64,000 bases of DNA from Flectonema sp. DT1601 (taxonomy: Eukaryota > Euglenozoa > Diplonemea > Diplonemida > Diplonemidae): contig OZ025843.1 of the NCBI GenBank assembly GCA_964019425.1, positions 434,001 to 498,000 on the forward strand, read 5' to 3'. The position numbers and the translations under genes were made by a program. Within the stretch, counting starts at the first letter, position 1. Each line of letters opens with the position of its first letter. Below are positions 33,601 through 45,072 of the stretch, piece after piece. The notes beneath the pieces were generated by a model. The model saw nothing but the letters and a program-made list of their open reading frames with translations. It was not told the origin of the DNA and did not search any database.

Positions 33601-35950
33601 AGAAACACTTAGTAGAAACAATTTGTAGCTAATTAAGCTGAAAATAAAAAAATAAAAAATTTCTAAGTGAGAAATACTTAGCAACTTTTAGAACAAATAT
33701 TTCAGTAAATAACCTGTAATGATTAAACCATTACAAGTTTGATGCCAAAACTGACAAGGACTGAGTTGAATTTCCAGGTGAGATTTGGACTGTTAGCTTT
33801 TGGCTAAGGCCCTCCCTGAAGAGCAAGAACAAAAAAACTACTCACACCTGAAGAAAACATACACAAAGAACACACTGTAAGCTGTGTGTGTATTTTGTGT
33901 TTGTCACAACAGGAGAGAAAAGAAAGAATGTCAAGGTTGGTCACCTTGCCTATCAACGCACAACATTGGTGGTCTCTACTAGACCCTGAGTGATCCCACT
34001 GGATCTCTCATCGTTCATAGTACCCTGTGTGAAGTTATAAAATCAAAGGTAAACTATGAACTACAAATGACTTAGCCTGTTATTATAATGCCACAGGCAG
34101 GCCCTGCATTCAGCAACTATCCAGCAGTGCTTGGATGTCCTGATCTTCTTCTAAAAAAAAGAAAGAAAAACAAAACTGTAGCTGGGATCACTCAGGATCA
34201 ACAGACTACCAATGCTACCTGTTGTACTTGCTCACTATGGGGGGTGATGCCAAACACCCAGAAGTACTAAACTGCTTTCCTTCTTGCTGCCCAGGAGTTT
34301 CTGACCAGAACTAATAGAAAATAAAAAGTAGATGGGAAACAATAAAAAGTAAAATGGATATAACTGAAGTTAAACAAGACAAATGAAGTAACAGACCAGA
34401 ACAGAAAGAGGATTGTAATAGAAGATTACAAATAAAAAAATGCAAGTATCAACACATGATCAAGATACACCAGCAGCTAACAAACAACATAAAATTGAAG
34501 ATCAGTTGCCAGAGTATTTCAACCATGGTAGAATACTCGCCCCTCTGGCAGGGATTATCCCAGACTTGTCCTTTAATTTAGTTGGACACCATGGCTTACA
34601 ACCCTTCCAGAGGGAAGCACCATTATGACTTCTATTTTTTTTCTTCAAGAAAATCATAAGGTGGGAACAAAGAAAAATGCTAAGAGGAACCCCCTATTAA
34701 CACCTAAGACATCTAAACTGCAGCCCAGCCTATGCCCAATGCACTAACAGGTCATTCCCTCACACTCAGATCAAAAAATCAAAGTTCAGAGTGCATCTTA
34801 GCGTGAATGAGAGAATTTCCTCCCGCTTATTTTGAACAAAAGGGATAGGAGAAGGGATAGAAAACGAACATAAAAATAAAATTCTAAGTGAGAAACACTT
34901 AGCAGAAACACTTAGCAGCTTTTAAGGAGCTGAAAAGCAAAAAAAAAATCTAAGTGAGAAACACTTAGTAGAAACAATTTGTAGCTAATTAAGCTGAAAA
35001 TAAAAAAATAAAAAATTTCTAAGTGAGAAATACTTAGCAACTTTTAGAACAAATATTTCAGTAAATAACCTGTAATGATTAAACCATTACAAGTTTGATG
35101 CCAAAACTGACAAGGACTGCGTTGAATTTCCAGGTGAGATTTGGACTGTTAGCTTTTGGCTAAGGCCCTCCCTGAAGAGCAAGAACAAAAAAACTACTCA
35201 CACCTGAAGAAAACATACACAAAGAACACACTGTAAGCTGTGTGTGTATTTTGTGTTTGTCACAACAGGAGAGAAAAGAAAGAATGTCAAGGTTGGTCAC
35301 CTTGCCTATCAACGCACAACATTGGTGGTCTCTACTAGACCCTGAGTGATCCCACTGGATCTCTCATCGTTCATAGTACCCTGTGTGAAGTTATAAAATC
35401 AAAGGTAAACTATGAACTACAAATGACTTAGCCTGTTATTATAATGCCACAGGCAGGCCCTGCATTCAGCAACTATCCAGCAGTGCTTGGATGTCCTGAT
35501 CTTCTTCTAAAAAAAAGAAAGAAAAACAAAACTGTAGCTGGGATCACTCAGGATCAACAGACTACCAATGCTACCTGTTGTACTTGCTCACTATGGGGGG
35601 TGATGCCAAACACCCAGAAGTACTAAACTGCTTTCCTTCTTGCTGCCCAGGAGTTTCTGACCAGAACTAATAGAAAATAAAAAGTAGATGGGAAACAATA
35701 AAAAGTAAAATGGATATAACTGAAGTTAAACAAGACAAATGAAGTAACAGACCAGAACAGAAAGAGGATTGTAATAGAAGATTACAAATAAAAAAATGCA
35801 AGTATCAACACATGATCAAGATACACCAGCAGCTAACAAACAACATAAAATTGAAGATCAGTTGCCAGAGTATTTCAACCATGGTAGAATACTCGCCCCT
35901 CTGGCAGGGATTATCCCAGACTTGTCCTTTAATTTAGTTGGACACCATGG
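18615..35950. repeat. Tandem array of 1356-bp units (E1 short form)
   Basis: Eleven full units start at 19944, 21559, 22915, 24271, 25627, 26983, 28339, 29695, 31051, 32407 and 33763. A 1329-bp partial unit is at the left, an 831-bp partial unit at the right (35119-35950), and an extra 259-bp unit start is at 21300-21558. Units are almost identical. Differences include GAGTTG against GCGTTG at the starts of 32407 and 35119, and a short patch at 22624-22690 that matches the 1539-bp family. Each unit has the hairpin TTAGCTTTTGGCTAA, the hairpin cluster with a 62-codon frame, and three CTAAGTG/CACTTAG-type hairpins. I see no tRNA, 5S, U6 or spliced-leader sequence. Confidence 0.92.
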
Positions 35951-37507
35951 ATCAATTCAAATTTGAAATACCGGGAATTAATTTACAAGGAGGTATCTCA
36001 AGTGACTTGGTATCTCTAGCGTGTCGGTATCTCTGGAGTGCTGGTATCTCGTATGTGCGTTGGTATCTCATGAGTGATGGTATCTCTTGTGCATTAGAGA
36101 AACGAAAAAGAATGTCATGACCATGACGGAAGAATTGAGGAATTGAGTTAACATGTTCAATTTAACTTATTTAAACTTTTTTTTTTTTTTTAACAGACCG
36201 TAACTATTTGAAAATAAAATGTAGATGGGAAACAGTGAAAAGTAAAATGGATGATAAAATTAAATGAGAAATATGACATAACAGACCAGATAGAGAGTAT
36301 TAAAAGGAAATTGAAAAGGAAAAGAGAAACTAGGTTAACACTTATTTAAAATTAAGACCGGTTAGTCAGTTTAAGGTCTTGACTAGGACCAACAAAAAAG
36401 AAAGAAAAAAAAATTAACGATCAAGCTGAGCTGATCTTGTTTTTATTACAAATAGGGGAGCGGGAGGGATGGAAGGAATAGAGGAAAAAAAAAGAAAAGG
36501 TTGATCAATTGGATCTGATCGTCGAGAAGAAGAAATTATTTTAAAGGTTGATCGGTATAGCCGATCGTTGAGAAAAATAAACAGATATAAATACAATCAG
36601 TTTAAATTAAAAAAAGAAAAAAAGATTAACGATCAAGCTGAGCTGATCTTGTTTTTATTACAAATAGGGGAGCGGGAGGGATGGAAGGAATAGAGGAAAA
36701 AAAAAGAAAAGGTTGATCAATTGGATCTGATCGTCGAGAAGAAGAAATTATTTTAAAGGTTGATCGGTATAGCCGATCGTCGAGAAAAATAAACAGATAT
36801 AAATACAATCAGTTTAAATTAAAAAAAGAAAAAAAGATTAACGATCAAGCTGAGCTGATCTTGTTTTTATTTAAAATTAGGGGAGCGGGAGGGATGGAAG
36901 GAATAAAGGAAAAAAAAAAAAAAAAAAGGTCGATCAATTGGATCTGATCGTCGAGTAGAAGAAAACAATTATTTATAAAAAAAAAATGGTCGGTATAGCC
37001 GATCGTTGAGAAAAGAACAGATATAAATACAATCGGTTTTGGTGATCGACGAGTGGAGCGATCACTTGACAAGAAGGAAAAAGAAAGGACCGATTAATTG
37101 GGGCTTTGATTGTATTCCCAAGGCATGTTTTTTTTTTTTTTTTTATTATTCATTTACATTATTATTTTTTTTTTTTTTTTTTTAAATTAATAATCACATT
37201 TTGTTCAGAAATATTTCATATTAGAGTAAAAGAAAAAGAAAAAAAGAAATAAGAGAAAAAAAAAAAAAAAAAAAAAACCATTGCTGGCCCCCTCACCACT
37301 CATAGAGGATGAGGAGGCCAGTAAGGCGTCACTCAAATCTATGCCAAGCCTTGGGAACTTGGATTGGGGTTTAGACCATTTATAATTAACAATTAACAAT
37401 TAACCAGATTAACGTTATGATCTGACGGACATAAACATATCGATAAAATAATACAAACAAAAACGAACAATAAATAATAAATAAGCTAAAAAACTAAATA
37501 AACAAAG
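35951..37507 (+). repeat. Left arm of large inverted repeat (X, 212-bp repeats, LINE 3' UTR)
   Basis: Runs from ATCAATTCAAATTTG to AACTAAATAAACAAAG and is mirrored at 40317-41875. Contents in order: GGTATCTC minisatellite (35990-36085), the hairpin GGTCTTGACTAGGACC (36375-36390), two 212-bp units and one variant (36412-37060), and the LINE 3' UTR on the minus strand with CCATTGCTGGCCCCCTCAC (from 37278). The arms are nearly identical by eye. Homopolymer lengths differ in places, and one copy reads TTTATTTAG where the other has TTTAGTTAG. Confidence 0.85.
36412..37060 (-). repeat. 212-bp tandem repeat of the LINE tail
   Basis: Units at about 36412, 36624 and 36838. Each has CGATCAAGCTGAGCTGATC, GGGAGCGGGAGGGATGG, CAATTGGATCTG, the hairpin GATCGGTATAGCCGATC (36550-36566) and ATACAATCAGTTTA. 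The last of these is shared with the hairpin satellite, so the two families are probably related. Three units are also present in the right arm. Confidence 0.8.
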
Positions 37508-39817
37508 CCTATGTCGATCACTTTCTATTTTCCGTCCTGGTCAAGACGCTAAACTGATTGTTTTTTTTTTTTTTTCAAAATTAATAAAAAAGAATATTAA
37601 AAAAAATACAAAAAAAAAAAGAATAAACAATGTTATCATTGTTTTTTTTTTATCGTTCGACTTTGTCGACTAATTTCTATTTTCCGTTTCTTTTCTTTAA
37701 AGAATAAATAAAAAGAATTTAAAATAAAAAAAAAGAATAAACAATGTTATCATTGTTTTTTTTTTATCGATCGACTATGTCGATCACTTTCTATTTTCCG
37801 TCCTGGTCAAGACGCTAAACTGATTGTTTTTTTTTTCAAAATTAATAAAAAAGAATATAAAAAAATACAAAAAAAAAGAATAAACAATGTTATCATTGTT
37901 TTTTTTATCGTTCGACTTTGTCGACTAATTTCTATTTTCCGTTTTTTTTTTTCTTTAAAAAATAAATAAAAAGAATTTAAAATAAAAAAAAAGAATAAAC
38001 AATGTTATCATTGTTTTTTTATCGATCGACTATGTCGATCACTTTCTATTTTCCGTCCTGGTCAAGACGCTAAACTGATTGTTTTTTTTTTTTTCAAAAT
38101 TAATAAAAAAGAATATTAAAAAAAATACAAAAAAAAAAAGAATAAACAATGTTATCATTGTTTTTTTTTTTTATCGTTCGACTTTGTCGACTAATTTCTA
38201 TTTTCCGTTTTTTTTCTTTAAAAAATGAATAAAAAGAAAACAAAATAAAAAAAAAGAATAAACAATGTTATCATTGTTTTTTTTTATCGATCGACTATGT
38301 CGATTACTTTCTATTTTCCGTCCTGGTCAAGACGCTAAACTGATTGTTTTTTTTTTCAAAATAAAAAAAAAAATATTAAAAAAAAAAAATAAAAAAAAAA
38401 GAATAAACAATGTTATCATTGTTTTTTTTTTATCGTTCGACTTTGTTGACTAATTTCTATTTTCCGTTTTTTTTCTTTAAAAAATAAATAAAAAGAATTT
38501 AAAAAAAAAAAAAAAAAAAGAATAAACAATGTTATCATTGTTTTTTTTATCGATCGACTATGTCGATTACTTTCTATTTTCCGTCCTGGTCAAGACGCTA
38601 AACTTGTTGTTTTTTTTTCAAAATTAATAAAAAAGAATATAAAAAAATACAAAAAAAGAATAAACAATGTTATCATTGTTTTTTTTATCGATCGACTATG
38701 TCGATTACTTTCTATTTTCCGTCCTGGTCAAGACGCTAAACTGATTGTTTTTTTTTTCAAAATAAAAAAAAAATATTAAAAAAAAAAAATAAAAAAAAAA
38801 GAATAAACAATGTTATCAATGTTTTTTTTTATCGTTCGACTTTGTTGACTAATTTCTATTTTCCGTTTTTTTTTCTTTAAAAAATTAATAAAAAGAATTT
38901 AAAAAAAAAAAAAAAAAAAGAATAAACAATGTTATCATTGTTTTTTTTATCGATCGACTATGTCGATTACTTTCTATTTTCCGTCCTGGTCAAGACGCTA
39001 AACTGATTGTTTTTTTTTCAAAATTAATAAAAAAGAATATAAAAAAATACAAAAAAAAGAATAAACAATGTTATCATTGTTTTTTTTTATCGTTCGACTT
39101 TGTCGACTAATTTCTATTTTCCGTTTTTTTTTCTTTAAAAAATAAATAAAAAGAATTTAAAATAAAAAAAAAAAAAAGAATAAACAATGTTATCATTGTT
39201 TTTTTATCGATCGACTATGTCGATTACTTTCTATTTTCCGTCCTGGTCAAGACGCTAAACTGATTGTTTTTTTTTCAAAATTAATAAAAAAGAATATAAA
39301 AAAAATAAAAAAAAAAAGAATAAACAGTGTTATCATTGTTTTTTTTTATCGTTCGACTTTGTTGACTAATTTCTATTTTCCATTTTTTTTCTTTTTAAAA
39401 AAATAAATAAAAAGAATTAAAATAAAAAAAAAAAAAAAAGAATAAACAATGTTATCATTGTTTTTTTTATCGATCGACTATGTCGATTACTTTCTATTTT
39501 CCGTCCTGGTCAGGACGCTAAACTGATTGTTTTTTCTTTAAAAATAAATAAAAAGAATAAAAAAAAAAAAAAAGGAATAAACAATGTTATCATTGTTTTT
39601 TTTTTATCGATCGACTATGTCGATTACTTACTATTTTCCGTCCTGGTCAAGACGCTAAACTGATTGTTTTTTCTTTAAAATAATTAAAAAGATTTAAAAA
39701 AAAAAAAAAAAAAAAAAATGAATAAACAATGTTATCATAGTTTTTTTTTCTATCGATCAACTATGTCGATTAATTTCTATTTTCCGTCCTGATCGAGACG
39801 CTAAACTGATTGTTTCC
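37508..39817 (-). repeat. Hairpin satellite array III
   Basis: About seventeen monomers on the minus strand, with alternating A and B types as in array I. It fills most of the spacer of the inverted repeat. On the left it starts directly at the LINE 3' UTR end (junction 37507/37508) and on the right it is broken by a VIPER-like left end at 39818. Confidence 0.85.
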
Positions 39818-40207
39818 TAGAATTCATTCAGGTAATTTTCCACCAAGCTTAGCACCGGAAAGAAATAATCAAAGGAATCAGACAGAAAAGTGTATGATTC
39901 CGAAGTTGGAAAAATGAACAAAACAACAGACATTTTTTATATATTCTTTAGCCTTCTATTTTTTCAAAAGAAATTCTTTATACAGCTCGATCACTTCTTT
40001 CTCTCACACTCACGTTTTCGAAGATAACCGAGATCGAGGCAACCGAACGCTTGTCAGAGACAATGCAGGAGATGTGGGCAGGGAAGACCACATCAGGCAG
40101 AAGGAACCTTTGGAAGAGATTTCTGAAGTGGGGGCAGGAAAGGAATCTGCAAATCGACCACAGCTCGGGAGTTCTGTTTGTGATGGCTACAGGGGTACTT
40201 TGCGGGT
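39818..40207 (+). mobile_element. Left end (A1) fragment of a VIPER-like element
   Basis: Bases 39818-40023 are a copy of repeat A of the VIPER-like elements. Unlike A2, it is followed not by B but by about 185 bp of other sequence, so it is the A1 left terminus plus the start of the internal region. The element has landed in satellite DNA (preceding bases CTGATTGTTTCC). It is a fragment, ended at about 40207 by a junction with a LINE 3' end that shares AAC. It looks young, because A1 and A2 match closely. Confidence 0.75.
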
Positions 40208-40560
40208 AACGAACCCCTCCATCAAGATATCGTTACAATCGAAGGAGATGTTCTGCTGATGACGTTCACGGTGACTCCACCCCCTTGTAATTCTCTTTTT
40301 CCTTACTTTCACATCACTTTGTTTAGTTAGTTTTTTAGCTTATTTATTATTTATTGTTCGTTTTTGTTTGTATTATTTTATCGATATGTTTATGTCCGTC
40401 AGATCATAACGTTAATCAGGTTAATTGTTAATTGTTAATTATAAATGGTCTAAACCCCAATCCAAGTTCCCAAGGCTTGGCATAGATTTGAGTGACGCCT
40501 TACTGGCCTCCTCATCCTCTATGAGTGGTGAGGGGGCCAGCAATGGTTTTTTTTTTTTTT
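40208..40560 (+). mobile_element. 5'-truncated LINE copy, 3' end
   Basis: Matches the last 28 or so codons and the 3' UTR of the minus-strand LINE at 50665, here on the plus strand. The LINE frame ends at the TAA at about 40290. The UTR contains GTGAGGGGGCCAGCAATGG before a T-run. The 5' boundary lies in AACGAACCCC, which the neighbouring VIPER-like fragment shares by up to three bases, so it may be a 5'-truncated insertion or a recombination joint. Confidence 0.75.
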
Positions 40561-41875
40561 TTTTTTCTCTTATTTCTTTTTTTCTTTTTCTTTTACTCTA
40601 ATATGAAATATTTTTGAACAAAATGTGATTATTAATTTAAAAAAAAAAAAAAAAAATAATAATGTAAATGAATAATAAAAAAAAAAAAAAAAAAAACATG
40701 CCTTGGGAATACAATCAAAGCCCCAATTAATCGGTCCTTTCTTTTTCCTTCTTGTCAAGTGATCGCTCCACTCGTCGATCACCAAAACCGATTGTATTTA
40801 TATCTGTTCTTTTCTCAACGATCGGCTATACCGACCATTTTTTTTTTATAAATAATTGTTTTCTTCTTCTCGACGATCAGATCCAATTGATCGACCTTTT
40901 TTTTTTTTTTTTTTCCTTTATTCCTTCCATCCCTCCCGCTCCCCTAATTTTAAATAAAAACAAGATCAGCTCAGCTTGATCGTTAATCTTTTTTTCTTTT
41001 TTTAATTTAAACTGATTGTATTTATATCTGTTTATTTTTCTCGACGATCGGCTATACCGATCAACCTTTAAAATAATTTCTTCTTCTCGACGATCAGATC
41101 CAATTGATCAACCTTTTCTTTTTTTTTCCTCTATTCCTTCCATCCCTCCCGCTCCCCTATTTGTAATAAAAACAAGATCAGCTCAGCTTGATCGTTAATC
41201 TTTTTTTCTTTTTTTAATTTAAACTGATTGTATTTATATCTGTTTATTTTTCTCAACGATCGGCTATACCGATCAACCTTTAAAAAAATTTCCTCTTCTC
41301 GACGATCAGATCCAATTGATCAACCTTTTCTTTTTTTTTTCCTCTATTCCTTCCATCCCTCCCGCTCCCCTATTTGTAATAAAAACAAGATCAGCTCAGC
41401 TTGATCGTTAAATTTTTTTTTCTTTCTTTTTTGTTGGTCCTAGTCAAGACCTTAAACTGACTAACCGGTCTTAATTTTAAATAAGTGTTAACCTAGTTTC
41501 TCTTTTCCTTTTCAATTTCCTTTTAATACTCTCTATCTGGTCTGTTATGTCATATTTCTCATTTAATTTTATCATCCATTTTACTTTTCACTGTTTCCCA
41601 TCTACATTTTATTTTCAAATAGTTACGGTCTGTTAAAAAAAAAAAAAAAGTTTAAATAAGTTAAATTGAACATGTTAACTCAATTCCTCAATTCTTCCGT
41701 CATGGTCATGACATTCTTTTTCGTTTCTCTAATGCACAAGAGATACCATCACTCATGAGATACCAACGCACATACGAGATACCAGCACTCCAGAGATACC
41801 GACACGCTAGAGATACCAAGTCACTTGAGATACCTCCTTGTAAATTAATTCCCGGTATTTCAAATTTGAATTGAT
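40317..41875 (-). repeat. Right arm of large inverted repeat
   Basis: Mirror image of 35951-37507, with the LINE 3' UTR first, then three 212-bp units, then X with the GGTATCTC minisatellite (41745-41850). Beyond 41875 the mirror to the left arm stops, but similarity to the copy at 60421-60590 goes on. The right arm is therefore the more complete member, and the left arm was cut where the 1356-bp array joins it. Confidence 0.85.
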
Positions 41876-42060
41876 AGTGTCAACTCTGCTTGCTGCTCTT
41901 GTTAATGTGTTGTCTCCTGAAAGTGATCTTAACTCCTGTAAAAAGAAAAAAAAAAAGAAATCAAAAAAGAAGAATTTTCAAACGAAGTTATAACAACCCC
42001 TACCACCCATTATGATCAATTCCGCTTGTTTTTTTTTTTTTTTTTTAAAACAAAAAAAAA
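41876..42060 (-). repeat. Outer part of element X
   Basis: Reads on the minus strand from ACAAGCGGAATTGATCATAA to GTTGACACTATCAATTC, as at 60421-60590. Between them lie a long pyrimidine tract and TTACAGGAGTTAAGATCAC. No gene is seen. Confidence 0.6.
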
Positions 42061-43118
42061 AATAAAAAATTATAAAAGATTAAACAATGTTATCATTGTA
42101 TTTTTATCGATCGACTATGTCGATTACTTTCTATTTTCCGTCCTGGTCAAGACGCTAAACTGATTGTTTTTTTTTTTTTTTCAAAATTAATAAAAAAGAA
42201 TATAAAAAAAAAAATAAAAAAAAGAATAAACAATGTTATCATTGTTTTTTTATCGTTCGACTTTGTCGACTAATTTCTATTCTCCGTTTTTTTCTTAAAA
42301 AATAAATAAAAAGAATTTAAAAAAAAAAAAAAAAAAAAAGAATAAACAATGTTATCATTGTTTTTTTATCGATCGACTATGTCGATTACTTTCTATTTTC
42401 CGTTTTTTTCTTTAAAAATAAATAAAAAGAATAAAAAAAAAAAAAAAAGGAATAAACAATGTTATCATTGTTTTTATTTTATCGATCGACTATGTCGATT
42501 ACTTTCTATTTTCCGTCCTGGTCAAGACGCTAAACTGATTGTTTTTTCTTTAAAAAATAAAAAGAAGGATTTAAAAAAAAGAAGAAAAAAAAAAAAAAGA
42601 ATAAACAATGTTATCATTGTTTTTTTATCGATCGACTATGTCGATCACTTTCTATTTTTCGTCCTGGTCAAGACGCTAAACTGATTGTTTTTTCTTTAAA
42701 AATAATAAAAAGGATTTAAAAAAAAAAAAAAAAAAAAAAAGAATAAACAATGTTATCATTGTTTTTTTATCGATCGACTATGTCGATCACTTTCTATTTT
42801 CCGTCCTGGTCAAGACGCAAAACTGATTGTTTTTTTTTCAAAATTAATAAAAAAGAATACAAAAAAAAATAAAAAAAAAAAGAATAAACAATGTTATCAT
42901 TGTTTTTTTTTTTATCGTTCGACGTTGTTGACTAATTTCTATTTTCCGTTTTTTTTTTTTCTTTTTAAAAAATAAATAAAAAGATTTAAAAAAAAAAAAA
43001 AAAAGAATAAACAATGTTATCATTGTTTTTTTTATCGATCGACTATGTCGATTACTTTCTATTTTCCGTCCTGGTCAAGACGCTAAACTGATTGTTTTTT
43101 CTTTAAAAAAAAAAAAAG

Positions 43119-43155
<37 letters not shown>

Positions 43156-43929
43156 ATAAACAATGTTATCATTGTTTTTTTTTTATCGATCGACTATGTC
43201 GATCACTTTCTATTTTCCGTCCTGGTCAAGACGCTAAACTGATTGTTTTTTTTTTCAAAATTAATAAAAAAGAATATAAAAAAAAAAATAAAAAAAAAAG
43301 AATAAACAATGTTATCATTGTTTTTTTTTTTATCGTTCGACTTTGTTGACTAATTTCTATTTTCCGTTTTTTTTCTTTTTAAAATAAAAAGAATTTAAAA
43401 AAAAAAAAAAAAAAGAGTAAACAATGTTATCATTGTTTTTTTTATCGATCGACTATGTCGATTACTTTCTATTTTCCGTCCTGGTCAAGACGCTAAACTG
43501 ATTGTTTTTTTTTCAAAATTAATAAAAAAGAATATAAAAAAAAACAAAAAAAAAAAGAATAAACAATGTTATCATTGTTTTTTTTTATCGTTCGACTTTG
43601 TCGACTAATTTTTATTTTCCGTTTTTTTTCTTTAAAAATAAATAAAAAGAATTTAAAAAAAAAAAAAAAAAAAGAATAAACAATGTTATCATTGTTTTTT
43701 TATCGATCGACTATGTCGATCACTTTCTATTTTCCGTCCTGGTCAAGACGCTAAACTGATTGTTTTTTCTTTAAAATAATAAAAAGGATTAAAAAAAAAA
43801 AAAAAAAAAAAAAAGAATAAACAATGTTATCATTGTTTTTTATCGATCGACTATGTCGATCACTTTCTATTTTCCGTCCTGGTCAAGACGCTAAACTGAT
43901 TGTTTTTTCTTTAAAAAATAATTAAAAGG

Positions 43930-43960
<31 letters not shown>

Positions 43961-44352
43961 ATAAACAATGTTATCATTGTTTTTTTATCGATCGACTATG
44001 TCGATCACTTTCAATTTTCCGTCCTGGTCAGGACGCTAAACTGATTGTTTTTTCTTTAAAAATAAATAAAAAGAATAAAAAAAAAGAAAAAAAAAAGGAA
44101 TAAACAATGTTATCATTGTTTTTTTTTTATCGATCGACTATGTCGATTACTTTCTATTTTCCGTCCTGGTCAGGACGCTAAACTGATTGTTTTTTCTTTA
44201 AAAATAAATAAAAAGAATAAAAAAAAAAGAAAAAAAAAAGGAATAAACAATGTTATCATTGTTTTTTATCGATCGACTATGTCGATCACTTTCTATTTTC
44301 CGTCCTGGTCAAGACGCTAAACTGATTGTTTTTTCTTTAAAATAATTAAAAG

Positions 44353-44385
<33 letters not shown>

Positions 44386-44638
44386 ATAAACAATGTTATC
44401 ATTGTCTTTTTTCTATCGATCGACTATGTGGATCACTTTCAATTTTCCGTCCTGGTCAGGACGCTAAACTGATTGTTTTTTCTTTAAAAATAAATAAAAA
44501 GAATAAAAAAAAAAAAAAAAAAAAGGAATAAACAATGTTATCATTGTTTTTTTTCTATCGATCGACTATGTCGATTAATTTCTATTTTCCGTCCTGATCG
44601 AGACGCTAAACTGATTGTTTCCTTTTTTTAAATAATAA

Positions 44639-44670
<32 letters not shown>
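42061..44670 (-). repeat. Hairpin satellite array IV
   Basis: About twenty monomers on the minus strand, in the same order as arrays II and V read backwards, including the rare variants GTCCTGATCGAGAC and TCGACGTTGTTGA. It is bounded by X on the left and E2 on the right. Confidence 0.85.
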
Positions 44671-44676
<6 letters not shown>

Positions 44677-45072
44677 ATCTCCCTGCTATCCTCATATCCC
44701 CACAATAATATTATACCTTTTCATTTTCTCTTTCCTTTTCTGGTCTTTTTTTTTTCTTTTTTTCCTTTTTCATACAACGTTTTTTATTTATATTTTATTT
44801 TTTTTTTTTTTTTTCATGTTTGATTATTTCCTCTTCATATTTTTTTTCTATTCTTTCTTTTTTTTTTTTTTTTTTTTTTTCTCTACCTCTCTCTTAATTC
44901 TGTTCGTTTCTTTGAAACGAAAATTCATTTGAATATTATTCCTTGGTCAGCAACCATCATTGTCGCCCTTTGGGCCTGTTAAAAAAAAAAAAAAAATAAA
45001 AAGAAAGTTTACGTCGGGAATAGGGCAGGAGCCAAAAGCTCCCAGTCCGTTACTTCCCACCTATCGAAATTC
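44671..45072 (+). repeat. Repeat E2, copy 2
   Basis: Plus-strand copy of E2 that ends with GGAGCCAAAAGCTCC (45028-45042) and then TATCGAAATTC. It is joined directly to the VIPER-like recombinase region. The long T-tracts in it give spurious open frames. Confidence 0.8.

Noticed and set aside
4836-35626. Sixty-codon frame MPQAGPAFSN... in every tandem unit
   Set aside because: It spans a poly-lysine run from an A-tract, has no family resemblance, and repeats only because the units are near-identical; there is no independent evidence of coding.
18615-35950. Tandem spliced-leader, 5S rRNA or U6 gene cluster
   Set aside because: Unit length and tandem order would fit, and CCAGGTGAG looks like a splice donor, but the known 5S, U6 and kinetoplastid or diplonemid leader sequences are not present, and the bases before the donor-like site differ between unit families.
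40074-40259. 61-codon frame across the VIPER-like fragment and LINE tail
   Set aside because: It crosses the junction between two elements in a frame that is not the LINE frame, so it is a chance reading.
37508-44670. Short frames MLSLFFFIDRLCR... and similar
   Set aside because: They are shadows of the satellite hairpins and T-tracts and recur with every monomer in several frames.
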